Shown here in pieces: positions 53,313 to 61,198 of a DNA stretch of 64,000 bases. Made by a program: the position numbers and the translations under genes. Origin of the DNA: Cupriavidus yeoncheonensis (lineage in GTDB: Bacteria; Pseudomonadota; Gammaproteobacteria; Burkholderiales; Burkholderiaceae); the NCBI RefSeq assembly GCF_905397275.1, contig NZ_CAJPUY010000024.1, positions 1-64,000 of the forward strand, given 5' to 3'. Positions within the stretch are counted from its first letter, which is position 1. Each line of letters starts with the position of its first letter. The notes below the pieces were generated by a model. That model made no database searches. It was not told the DNA's origin and saw only the letters and a program-made list of their open reading frames with translations.

Positions 53313-53341
53313 ATCGGGATCCGCTCGGACGTCTGAGTTAG

Positions 53342-53353
53342 TTCGTGTGCGAA
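53342..53353. promoter_or_regulatory. MarR-type operator at marR
   Basis: TTCGTGTGCGAA, differing by one base from the symmetric TTCGCGTGCGAA. On the minus strand a TATATT -10 candidate lies immediately before it, so the site would cover the marR transcription start. Confidence 0.65.
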
Positions 53354-53382
53354 TATACCATGCCCCCCGCAAGCCAGGCGGT

Positions 53383-53404
53383 TGTATCCATGACAATTAT
53401 TTGA
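53383..53404 (+). repeat. 22-base repeat, copy 2
   Basis: Identical to 51253-51274. Here it forms part of a larger palindrome, with arms CCATGACA (53388-53395) and TGTCATGG (53406-53413) separated by ten AT-rich bases. It lies upstream of marR and 125 bases before a small open frame on the plus strand. Confidence 0.7.
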
Positions 53405-53537
53405 ATGTCATGGACATTGATCTTACGATCACGCCATACCCTCCCTGGTCAGGTCGATACGCAGCAGTGCGAAGTGAAGTCTGACAGCGCTTTCCCTGAC
53501 GCGGGACGGCCGACATGGCGGGAAACAAGGAGGAATC

Positions 53538-53804
53538 ATGGACGACTTCCTGACCGCCCTCGGCGCCATCTGCTTTTTCATCTCCGTGTACGCGGCCCTG
53601 GCGTATCGGCCAAAGGGGATCGCCATCCGCGCTGGAGCATCGCGCGAATTTCGTCAGTGGACTGACCGCGCGCCCGCAACGCCTGCCGGCACTGAGCTCA
53701 CCTCCGCGGCTTGCCATCCACGCGGGTCCGGAAGGGATTCGCGCCGGCATCCGATCCGCTGCGAGAGGACACCATCGCGCCGAATTCGATTGTCGTGCAG
53801 GTGA
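53538..53804 (+). CDS. possible small membrane protein
   Basis: An 88-codon frame whose start is supported by a very strong ribosome binding site (AAGGAGG, five bases before the ATG). The first 26 residues, MDDFLTALGAICFFISVYAALAYRPKG, contain one membrane helix. The rest is rich in Arg, Thr and Pro with no recognisable fold, so the true protein may have been shortened or frameshifted after about residue 45. No family is recognised. It lies between the palindrome at 53388-53413 and the ohr operator. Confidence 0.4.
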   Translation: MDDFLTALGAICFFISVYAALAYRPKGIAIRAGASREFRQWTDRAPATPAGTELTSAACHPRGSGRDSRRHPIRCERTPSRRIRLSCR

Positions 53805-53902
53805 CGTTCCGGCCCCGCCCAAAGCTCTGTGAGGAACGCGAACGCCTCAGGCATTCGCGGCTTGATTGCGAAACGTGTCCTGAATCGCGCCATATCTGTC
53901 AT

Positions 53903-53914
53903 TTCGCATGCGAA
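53903..53914. promoter_or_regulatory. MarR-type operator upstream of ohr
   Basis: Perfect palindrome TTCGCATGCGAA, identical to the copy at 52016-52027. It lies 163 bases before the ohr start codon. No other feature is seen between it and the gene. Confidence 0.65.
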
Positions 53915-54077
53915 GGAATGCGCCAATCATTAGCGAATGCCGCAGCGCAAGGCGCCGAGCCCTGTCGGGCCGAAGCCGCATCGGACACCGGCGTGACGTG
54001 ACGGCCCGCACCCTGATGCGGTAGCCGCTCCCGGCAGGCCGCGGCAGCCAGAGCATGACCCAACCAAGGAAATCATC

Positions 54078-54503
54078 ATGACCCGTATCGACAAAGTGCT
54101 GTACACCGGCAAGACCCACACCACGGGCGGGCGCGAAGGCGCAGCCCGCAGCACGGATGGACGCCTCGACATCAAGCTGTCGCCACCGGGCGGCGCGGGC
54201 AGCGGCACCAACCCGGAGCAATTGTTTGCCGCCGGCTGGTCGGCCTGCTTCATCGGTGCGATCGGTCTCGCTGCCCGCGCGAAAGGCGTGACGCTGCCGC
54301 CCGACCTGGCGGTTGACGCCGAAGTGGACCTGGGCATGGCAGGCGATGCCTTTCTCCTGCAGGCTCGGCTGAATGTCAGCATGCCCGGCATCGATGCGGG
54401 CACTGCGAGAGTGCTGGTCGATGCCGCCCACCAGACCTGCCCATATTCGAAGGCCACGCGCGGCAATATCAACGTGGAGATCAACGTAGTGCAAGCCGCC
54501 TGA
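54078..54503 (+). CDS. Ohr-type organic hydroperoxide resistance protein (OsmC superfamily)
   Basis: A 141-residue Ohr protein that reduces organic peroxides with thiols. The catalytic pair is Cys57 (GWSACFIGAI) and Cys121 (HQTCPYSKATRGNI); Arg19 (TTGGREG) and Glu47 (TNPEQLF) complete the site. The VLYTGKTHTTGGREG start and PEQLFAAGWSACF are diagnostic of Ohr rather than OsmC. A MarR-type palindrome lies upstream. Ohr genes are usually controlled by OhrR, a MarR protein; the nearby MarR lacks an evident reactive Cys in its visible N-terminal part, so its signal may differ. Confidence 0.93.
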   Translation: MTRIDKVLYTGKTHTTGGREGAARSTDGRLDIKLSPPGGAGSGTNPEQLFAAGWSACFIGAIGLAARAKGVTLPPDLAVDAEVDLGMAGDAFLLQARLNVSMPGIDAGTARVLVDAAHQTCPYSKATRGNINVEINVVQAA

Positions 54504-54598
54504 CGACCGTGCCGGTCGACCTTTGCCGGCCGGCTCGTCCATGCCATTGTCAGCACCCGCTTCATGCGCCCAGGGAAAGCTCGCTCAAGGAAAGCTCG

Positions 54599-55936
54599 AT
54601 GAAACTGTTCAACAACCCGGCTCCGGAAACGGATCGGTTCACGCGACGCCATTTTCTTGGGGTCTCGGCAGCAGCGGCAGGCTACGGCATTGGCCTGATG
54701 TCGCTGTCCGGCGAAGCGTCGGCGGCAACCACTGGTACCGGCAGGCCCGAAGCCATCCGCCCCTTCCGCGTCTCCGTCCCGCAGGAGGCCCTGACGGACC
54801 TGCGCCGGCGTATCGCTGCCACGCGTTGGCCGTCACGTGAAACGGTGGACGATGCATCGCAAGGCGTGCGGCTGGCGACGATGCAAAAGCTCGCGGAGTA
54901 CTGGGCGACCCGGCACGACTGGCGCAAGGCAGAGGCCAGGCTGAATGCGTTGCCGCAATTCATGACGACCATCGATGGCGTCGATATTCACTTCATCCAC
55001 GTTCGCTCGAAGCATCCGAATGCGCTGCCGGTCATCATCACCCATGGATGGCCCGGATCGGTGATCGAGCAGCTGAAGGTCATCGGCCCGCTCACAGACC
55101 CGACGGCTCACGGCGGCCAGGCGTCCGATGCCTTCGATGTGGTGATCCCGTCGATCCCCGGCCACGGCTTTTCCGGCAAGCCAACGACCACGGGCTGGGA
55201 TCCCGTGCGTATCGCGCGCGCATGGATCGTGCTGATGAACCGTCTCGGCTACAGGCATTACGTGGCGCAAGGTGGCGACTGGGGCGATGCCATCACCGAG
55301 CAGATGGCGCTGATCGCGCCCCCGGAACTGCTTGGCATCCACGTCAACATGCCGGCCACCCTGCCGGCCGACATATCGAAGGCGCTCAAATACAACGAAC
55401 CGGCACCTGCGGGGCTCTCGGCTGACGAACGGCACGCGTACGAGCAGCTCGACACCTTCTACAAGCACGGGCTCGGCTATGCGATCGAGATGGCGAACCG
55501 TCCGCAGACGCTCTACGGCATCGAAGACTCTCCCATCGGGCTGGCGGCCTGGATGCTCGATCATGATGCCGCGAGTCACGCGATGATCGCCCGCGTGTTC
55601 GATGGCAAGAGCGAGGGCCTCACGCGTGACGATATCCTCGATAACGTGACGCTGTACTGGCTGACAAGGACTGCGGTCTCGTCGGCGCGCCTGTACTGGG
55701 AAAACAAGCTGGCGTTCTTCGACGTCAAGAACCTCGCCATCCCGGTAGCCGTCAGCGTCTTCCCGGACGAGATCTACGCGGCGCCGCGAAGCTGGACCGA
55801 GCGCGCCTACCCGAAGCTCATCCACTACAACCGTCTCCCGAAGGGCGGCCACTTTGCCGCATGGGAACAGCCGATGGTCTTTGCCGACGAACTTCGCACG
55901 GGCTTCAGGACGTTGCGAGGCGGGAGATCCTTATGA
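54599..55936 (+). CDS. epoxide hydrolase family protein with Tat signal
   Basis: A 445-residue protein. The N-terminus has a twin-arginine signal (RFTRRHFLGVSAAAAGYGIGLMSL; Arg16-Arg17), so the enzyme is exported folded. The EHN domain follows (RPFRVSVPQEALTDLRRRIAATRWP). The alpha/beta core has oxyanion HGWPGS (149-154), nucleophile Asp227 in QGGDWGD, and a late His in KGGHFAAWEQP. These are the marks of microsomal/juvenile-hormone-type epoxide hydrolases. The ATG at 54599 is chosen because the Tat motif follows it. It lies 96 bases after ohr. Periplasmic detoxification of an epoxide is plausible. Confidence 0.87.
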   Translation: MKLFNNPAPETDRFTRRHFLGVSAAAAGYGIGLMSLSGEASAATTGTGRPEAIRPFRVSVPQEALTDLRRRIAATRWPSRETVDDASQGVRLATMQKLAEYWATRHDWRKAEARLNALPQFMTTIDGVDIHFIHVRSKHPNALPVIITHGWPGSVIEQLKVIGPLTDPTAHGGQASDAFDVVIPSIPGHGFSGKPTTTGWDPVRIARAWIVLMNRLGYRHYVAQGGDWGDAITEQMALIAPPELLGIHVNMPATLPADISKALKYNEPAPAGLSADERHAYEQLDTFYKHGLGYAIEMANRPQTLYGIEDSPIGLAAWMLDHDAASHAMIARVFDGKSEGLTRDDILDNVTLYWLTRTAVSSARLYWENKLAFFDVKNLAIPVAVSVFPDEIYAAPRSWTERAYPKLIHYNRLPKGGHFAAWEQPMVFADELRTGFRTLRGGRSL

Positions 55937-55992
55937 CGATGCACCGGTCCATTGGACCTGATGGGATTCGTGAAAGCGCAAGAGGGTACAAG

Positions 55993-56778
55993 ATGAAGTC
56001 ATCGATCAAATGTCTGGTGGGCATCGCCATCGCGGCCGCATTCACCGTCGCCGCTTTCGCCTCCGACGCGGCCCCTGCAACATCGCCCGGCGCGGGCAAG
56101 ACGACCGTGGTGCTGGTACATGGCGCCTTCGCCGACGGGTCCGGGTGGGGCGAGGTCATCCGGCTGTTGCAGGGCCGTGGACTCAACGTCGTGGCGGTGC
56201 AGAATCCGCTGACCTCGCTGGCTGACGACGTCGCGGCGACGCGCCGCGTGCTGGACGCGCAGGCGGGACCCGTTGTACTTGTCGGTCATTCGTGGGGCGG
56301 CGTGGTCATCTCGGAGGCGGGCGTGCACGAGCGCGTCAAGTCGCTGGTCTACGTGGCCGCGTTCGCGCCGTCCGAAGGACAGTCTGTCGCCGACCTGACC
56401 AAGGGCTACCCGACGCCGCCCGGGTCGAAGTTCGTGGTGGCGGATCAGGCGGGCTTCCTGAGCCTGAGTCCCGAAGGGATGGCGAAGCACTTCGCCCAGG
56501 ACCTGCCGGCCGCACAGACCGGCCTGATGACCGTGACGCAAGTGCCCATCCGTGCCAGCAGCTTCGAGGAGGGGACGAAGGCGGCCGCATGGCGAAGCAG
56601 GCCGACGTGGTATGTGCTGACCCAGAACGATCACATGATCGACCCCGGCTTGCAGCGTGCGATGGCCCGCAGCATGCATGCCCATGTGGTGAGCGTGGCG
56701 TCGTCGCACGTACCGCAATTGTCCAGGCCGGTGCAAGTGGCCGACGCTATCCTCAGCGCGGCAGAGCAGGCGAAGTGA
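55993..56778 (+). CDS. exported alpha/beta hydrolase
   Basis: A 261-residue hydrolase with a signal peptide (CLVGIAIAAAFTVAAFASDA). The catalytic parts are HGAFADGSGW, nucleophile Ser in LVGHSWGGVVISEAG, Asp candidates in TQNDHMIDPG, and His in SSHVPQLSRP. It matches the HNL/esterase-like group (EstC, RsbQ-like) annotated as alpha/beta hydrolase. AGAGGG lies six bases before the ATG at 55993; earlier starts would precede the signal. It follows the epoxide hydrolase by 56 bases, so two exported hydrolases stand together. Confidence 0.85.
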   Translation: MKSSIKCLVGIAIAAAFTVAAFASDAAPATSPGAGKTTVVLVHGAFADGSGWGEVIRLLQGRGLNVVAVQNPLTSLADDVAATRRVLDAQAGPVVLVGHSWGGVVISEAGVHERVKSLVYVAAFAPSEGQSVADLTKGYPTPPGSKFVVADQAGFLSLSPEGMAKHFAQDLPAAQTGLMTVTQVPIRASSFEEGTKAAAWRSRPTWYVLTQNDHMIDPGLQRAMARSMHAHVVSVASSHVPQLSRPVQVADAILSAAEQAK

Positions 56779-56813
56779 CCAGGCAACCGACGCGCGAGCC
56801 GGGACCGGAATGG

Positions 56814-57398
56814 CTAGGCGGGAAGCGCCCGTGCAAGCACGTTCAATCTGCAGATCCGCAGCACCTCGTCAGATCGGCCGCGATCGACGATCACGCGCGC
56901 AATCGCGAGCGCACCGGACATTTCGGACATCACGGAGATCGCGAGCGCGCCGGCATCGGCATGGCCGACCTGTTCCAGCATCCGGGCCAGCAGGGAGGTG
57001 AGCCTGGCGGCGCCCTGCTCGAAGGCCTGGCGCGAATCATCGCCCAGCAGGGCGGCGTGGGTTGTCAGTGTCGCGATGGGGCAGCCCGTGCCGCGATGAT
57101 CGCGATGTTCCGGGGAAAGATAGCGCTCCACATACTCCCGCAGTGCGTCGGCCGGGCCGCGGTTGTGGCATATCCCCTCCAGTCTCTCCTGCGTGCTGGC
57201 AAAGGCGCGTTCGATGGCGCGCGCGATCATGTCTTCCCGCGATGAGAAGTGGTAGTAGAAGCCACCATGGGTCAACCCCACGGTCTTCATCAACTCGGAC
57301 ACCGAGATCTTGTCCGGGCCGTCGCGCCGCACCAGGGTGGAAGCCGCCTCGACCAGGCTGTTGTGCGTCTTTTCGCGTTGTTCGGAGCCGTATCTCAT
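56814..57398 (-). CDS. TetR/AcrR family transcriptional regulator
   Basis: A 194-residue TetR. The HTH is SLVEAASTLVRRDGPDKISVSELMKTVGLTHGGFYYHFSSREDMI. The effector half has RGTGCPIATLTTHAALLGDDSR, similar to the TetR at 116-706. In the original gene order it faced the thiolase at 59917 across about 136 bases; two insertion sequences now separate them. Its own promoter region is cut 24 bases upstream of the start codon, so its expression may now depend on the insertion sequence. Confidence 0.87.
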   Translation of the reverse strand: MRYGSEQREKTHNSLVEAASTLVRRDGPDKISVSELMKTVGLTHGGFYYHFSSREDMIARAIERAFASTQERLEGICHNRGPADALREYVERYLSPEHRDHRGTGCPIATLTTHAALLGDDSRQAFEQGAARLTSLLARMLEQVGHADAGALAISVMSEMSGALAIARVIVDRGRSDEVLRICRLNVLARALPA

Positions 57399-57422
57399 CT
57401 TGTGTGTCGTTGCCTTCCCTAA

Positions 57423-58884
57423 TCTTACTGTGTCAATAAATTCATGCCATTATAGAGTCTTCTTCAGACTTGGCATGAGGAATCGATGGACTGGGAAGCG
57501 TCGTTTGACGAGTATCTAGAACATCTCTGTGAGGCGCTCGGGCACAGCGACAGGAGATCGGGGCTGGCGGGCTATTGCCAGGGGCTGATGTTGCCGATCA
57601 AACGCAAGAGCGTCGAACCTCTGGCGGCGCATTTAGAGCCGGAGCGAATAAGCGCGCGACACCAATCGCTGCATCATTTCGTGTCGAAGTCGGAATGGTC
57701 CGATGCAGCGCTGCTTGAGCAGGTGAGGTGCTGGGTGTTGCCGCACATGAATCCGGCGAGCGGGTTGTTCTGGATCATCGATGACACCGGCTTTCCCAAG
57801 AAGGGTAAGCATTCGGTTGGGGTGGCGAGACAATACTGCGGGCAGTTGGGCAAGCAAGACAATTGCCAGGTGGCGGTGAGTCTGTCGGTAGCGACTGAAG
57901 AAGCCAGCTTACCGGTGGCGTACCAGCTCTATCTGCCTCAGGAGTGGTGCGACGATCCGGAAAGGCGGCAGCGTACCGGGGTGCCGGATGAGATCGTGTT
58001 CGCGACCAAACCACAGATCGCGGCGATGCAACTGCGCCAGGCGCGGGACAGCGGGGCGCCAAATGGCATCGTGCTGGCTGACGCCGCTTATGGCAATGAC
58101 ACCGCGTTTCGAGATGCTGTCAGTGAACTCGGGTTGCAGTACGCGGTAGGGACGCAGTCCAGTACCCATGTGTGGGCACGTGGCACCGCACCATTGCCGG
58201 CTGAACCTGCAATCGGCAAGCCAGGCCGTCCGCGCAGCCTGCTGCGCCGGGCGCCGGGACATAAGCCGCTCTCGGTCAAGAAGCTGGCGCTTGGGCTCGA
58301 TCAAATCTGCTATCGCACCATTACCTGGCGTGAGGGCACCCGAGCCATGCTGAGTTCGCGATTTTCCGCGGTTCGCATCCGCACGTCGCACCGCGATTAC
58401 TGGCGAGCCACACTGCGTGACGAGGAATGGCTGCTTATCGAATGGCCCGAAGGCGAGTCCGAACCGATCAAATACTGGTTGTCCACACTGCCCGAAAGCG
58501 CACCGCTCGAACATCTGGTCCACGTCGCGAAGATGCGCTGGCGCATCGAGCGCGATTACCAGGACCTCAAGCAGGAGTTTGGTCTGGGCCACTATGAAGG
58601 ACGGGGTTGGCGCGGTTTTCACCACCACGCATCCCTATGCATTGCTGCGTACGGATTTCTCGTCGCACAGCGCCTGATCCAGGGCGGCAGTAAAAAAAAC
58701 GGCGCAATCCGCGGCCAGTCTGCCTTACCCTCGGATTACGTGCCGCGCGGCTCCCCAGCGCGCACAGCGACACGTGCCTGATTCCATCACCAGCCTACGC
58801 TGGCGCATTGCTGCCTTCATTGCCCAACGACTCCATCGATGTCCGTTTTGCGCTGGTAGCCCCTAAACTAATGACACAGTAAGA
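57423..58884 (+). mobile_element. IS701-family insertion sequence
   Basis: A complete 1462-base element. Terminal inverted repeats share TCTTACTGTGTCA at the left end (57423-57435) and its complement at the right (58872-58884). It is flanked by the direct repeat CTAA on the left (57419-57422) and right (58885-58888), which fits the YTAR target rule of the IS701 family. It carries one transposase gene. It lies in the space between the TetR and thiolase genes, and its right flanking repeat abuts a second element. Confidence 0.9.
57486..58781 (+). CDS. IS701-family DDE transposase
   Basis: A 431-residue transposase. DDE residues lie in WIIDDTGFPKKGKHSVGVARQYCGQLGKQDNCQVAV (first Asp), GIVLADAAYGNDTAFRD (second Asp) and MRWRIERDYQDLKQEFGLGHYEGRGWRGFHHHASL (Glu), typical of IS701. 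It is full length and has no frameshift, so the element may be active. It begins 63 bases inside the left end. Confidence 0.92.
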   Translation: MDWEASFDEYLEHLCEALGHSDRRSGLAGYCQGLMLPIKRKSVEPLAAHLEPERISARHQSLHHFVSKSEWSDAALLEQVRCWVLPHMNPASGLFWIIDDTGFPKKGKHSVGVARQYCGQLGKQDNCQVAVSLSVATEEASLPVAYQLYLPQEWCDDPERRQRTGVPDEIVFATKPQIAAMQLRQARDSGAPNGIVLADAAYGNDTAFRDAVSELGLQYAVGTQSSTHVWARGTAPLPAEPAIGKPGRPRSLLRRAPGHKPLSVKKLALGLDQICYRTITWREGTRAMLSSRFSAVRIRTSHRDYWRATLRDEEWLLIEWPEGESEPIKYWLSTLPESAPLEHLVHVAKMRWRIERDYQDLKQEFGLGHYEGRGWRGFHHHASLCIAAYGFLVAQRLIQGGSKKNGAIRGQSALPSDYVPRGSPARTATRA

Positions 58885-58888
58885 CTAA

Positions 58889-59801
58889 GAAGCTGTTGCG
58901 AAATTAGTTCATGCAGGGCTTTAGCCTGCTCCAGCAAGTCAGTGAACAGGCAAGGGACAGGAAGGCTTCGTGGACATGGGCATATCGTTCGTATCGAATC
59001 TTCAGGCGTCTGAACGAGTGGAGCCAAGCAATCGAGCGCTCCACGACCCAGCGCGTTTTGCCGAGCCCACTCCCGTGAGGAGAGCCGATTTTGGCAAGCA
59101 CGGGCGTGATGCCGCGCTTGCGCAAGCGCTGTCGGTGTGGCTCGGAACTGTAGCCCCGGTCGCCTTGGACTATTTTCGGCTTGCGCAGGGGGCGTCCGCG
59201 CTTTCCGCGAATGGGCGGAATCGCCTCGACCAACGCATCGAGTTGCGTGATGTCGTTGCAGTTCGCGCCGCTCAGGATGACGGCGAGCGGGATGCCTTGC
59301 GCGTCGACGATGAGGTGGTGCTTGCTGCCGAGCTTGCGCCGGTCCGTTGGGTTCGGGCCAGTTTTTTTCCCGCCAGCATGGCGCGAACCGAGGAACTGTC
59401 GACAATGGCGCGCGCCATGTCGAGTTGGCCGCGACGGCGCAATTCGGCCAGTAGTGTCTCGTGGATGCGTTGCCAGACACCAGCCTCCTGCCACGCAACC
59501 AGCCGCCGCCAGCATGCGGTGCCCGAGCCACAACCCATCTCTTGCGGCAGTAGGTTCCAGGCGATGCCAGAGCGCAGAACGAACACGATGCCAGTCAGCA
59601 CCGCTCGGTCCGGCGTCGGCTTGCGCCCTGCATATCGGCGGCTGCGCGGCGGTCGCGCCGGCAGCAGCGGTTCGATGAGTGACCACAGTTCGTCGTCGAT
59701 CAGTTCTCTGGGCATCGCTTCCTGTCAGGCAAAACAAGACAGGAAGTTAACACCGGCTCGAAAAAGTTAACAGACCCTATGGGTAATTTCGCAACAGCTT
59801 C
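58889..59801 (-). mobile_element. IS5-family insertion sequence (IS427-like)
   Basis: A complete 913-base element. Its 18-base terminal repeats, GAAGCTGTTGCGAAATTA at 58889-58906 and the complement at 59784-59801, are perfect. TAA occurs directly outside both ends (58886-58888 and 59802-59804), giving a 3-base target duplication. It inserted exactly at the right CTAA duplication of the IS701 element, so the two lie end to end without spacer. Transposase is on the minus strand in two frames. Confidence 0.9.
58904..59715 (-). CDS. IS5-family transposase, two frames joined by A7 slippage
   Basis: The first frame (59715 down to about 59272) begins MPRELIDDELWSLIEPLLP and has the first catalytic Asp in VDSSSVRAM. 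The second frame covers GGKKTGPNPTDRRKLGSKHHLIVDAQGIPLAVIL, NDITQLDALV (second Asp) and RWVVERSIAWLHSFRRL (Glu) down to 58904. They overlap at seven A residues on the minus strand (59368-59362), a classic slippery site, so the full transposase of about 270 residues is made by programmed frameshifting. This is normal for the IS427 group and does not mean the gene is dead. Confidence 0.85.
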
Positions 59802-59877
59802 TAAGCCGGTAAATATATCAGGAAGACCGCATCCGACCTCCGTGGAGGCCTTCCAGCACATGGCCAGATTCTTTGTT

Positions 59878-59891
59878 ATGATGGTCATCAT
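59878..59891. promoter_or_regulatory. palindrome upstream of thiolase, likely TetR operator
   Basis: ATGATG and CATCAT separated by two bases, 26 bases before the thiolase start codon and overlapping a TATGAT -10 candidate (59877-59882). It is the only clear palindrome left in the original TetR-thiolase intergenic DNA. Confidence 0.5.
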
Positions 59892-59916
59892 ACTATGCCG
59901 CCACGGAGAAACCTCA

Positions 59917-61050
59917 ATGAAAGCTGTCATCGCTGGATATGCTCGTTCGCCGTTCCACTTCGCAAAAAAAGGCGCTTTGGCCACGACACGGCCGGACGAA
60001 CTTGCTGCGCAGGTGGTGCGGGGCCTGCTGTCGCGAACCGACCTTGACCCTGCGCTCATCGAGGACGTGATCCTCGGGTGCTCGTACCCCGAAGGTCCAC
60101 AGGGCAACAACCTCGCGCGCATTGTTGGCCTTCTCGCTGGTTTGCCTCATACCGTTGCCGGGACTACCGTCAATCGCTTCTGTGGATCGTCCATGCAGGC
60201 GATCCATATGGCGGCGGCCAATATCGAGGCCGGCATGGGCGATGCATTCCTCTGCGTAGGCGTCGAATCCATGACGATGGTGCCCCAGGGCGGCTTTACG
60301 CCATCTCCGAACCCGCGGCTCAAGGCGACGTCGCGGGCCTATGTCTCGATGGGAGAAACAGCGGAGAACGTGGCGGCGCGCTGGAACGTCACGCGGCGCG
60401 AGCAGGAGGCCTTTGCTGTCCATTCGCACATGAAGGCAGCGACCGCCCGCGCCGAGGGCCGCTTGCGCGACGAAATCATCGCGATTGAAACGCCTGAAGG
60501 AACGGTGGTCACCGAAGACGGTTGCATTCGCCCCGGGACCTCCCTTGAAGCGCTGGCGAACCTGAAGCCAGCGTTCCGCGCGGAGGGTGTTGTCACGGCG
60601 GGAACGTCTTCGCCTTTGACGGACGGTGCGGTGGCCGTGCTTGTCACCAGCGACAAGTTTGCGGAGCGCCACAATCTCCCCGCAACCGCCCGGATCCTGT
60701 CTTTCGCGGTGGCCGGAGTCGATCCGGAGATCATGGGAGTCGGTCCTATCCCGGCAACGAAGAAGGCGCTGGCACGCGCGTCACTCGATGCCGGCAAGCT
60801 GGGCGTGGTGGAGATCAATGAGGCATTCGCCTCGCAGGCCATTGCGTGCATGCGTGACCTGGACCTGGCGCCGTCCCGCACCAATCTGGACGGGGGCGGC
60901 ATCTCCATCGGCCATCCGCTGGGCGCGACGGGCGCGCGCATTACCGCCAAGGCGGCGGCCCTGCTGCAACGCGAGAAGCAGCGTTATGCGCTTGCCACGC
61001 AGTGTATTGGCGGGGGGCAAGGTATCGCCACCATCCTGGAGCGGATCTGA
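59917..61050 (+). CDS. thiolase family protein (acetyl-CoA acyltransferase)
   Basis: A 377-residue thiolase. The acyl-accepting Cys89 lies in TVNRFCGSSMQAIHMAA; the C-terminal half has VEINEAFASQAIA, GGGISIGHPLGATGARI (catalytic His) and CIGGGQG with the second Cys. It releases acetyl-CoA from a 3-ketoacyl-CoA, or forms one. GGAGAAA precedes the ATG at 59917; the upstream in-frame codons lie in insertion-sequence and operator DNA and are not used. It is followed after 148 bases by a second thiolase. Confidence 0.92.
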   Translation: MKAVIAGYARSPFHFAKKGALATTRPDELAAQVVRGLLSRTDLDPALIEDVILGCSYPEGPQGNNLARIVGLLAGLPHTVAGTTVNRFCGSSMQAIHMAAANIEAGMGDAFLCVGVESMTMVPQGGFTPSPNPRLKATSRAYVSMGETAENVAARWNVTRREQEAFAVHSHMKAATARAEGRLRDEIIAIETPEGTVVTEDGCIRPGTSLEALANLKPAFRAEGVVTAGTSSPLTDGAVAVLVTSDKFAERHNLPATARILSFAVAGVDPEIMGVGPIPATKKALARASLDAGKLGVVEINEAFASQAIACMRDLDLAPSRTNLDGGGISIGHPLGATGARITAKAAALLQREKQRYALATQCIGGGQGIATILERI

Positions 61051-61198
61051 AGCTGGACGGCGGCGACAGATGCGCCCGCCGGCGCGCGGTCGCGCGGCAA
61101 GGCGACTCAGGCTCTTTTGAAAGCCGCGTCACCGCCGGCTGAGGACTGAGGCGAGTCGAGTTCATCGTGATGCAAGTCACGGCAAGGGGAGCAGGACC

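Noticed and set aside
53711..54001. A 97-codon plus-strand frame upstream of ohr
   Set aside because: No ribosome binding site, no recognisable protein, and it runs across the MarR-type operator.
58904..59715. IS5 transposase considered a frameshift pseudogene
   Set aside because: The frame change lies at an A7 slippery site typical of programmed frameshifting in this group.
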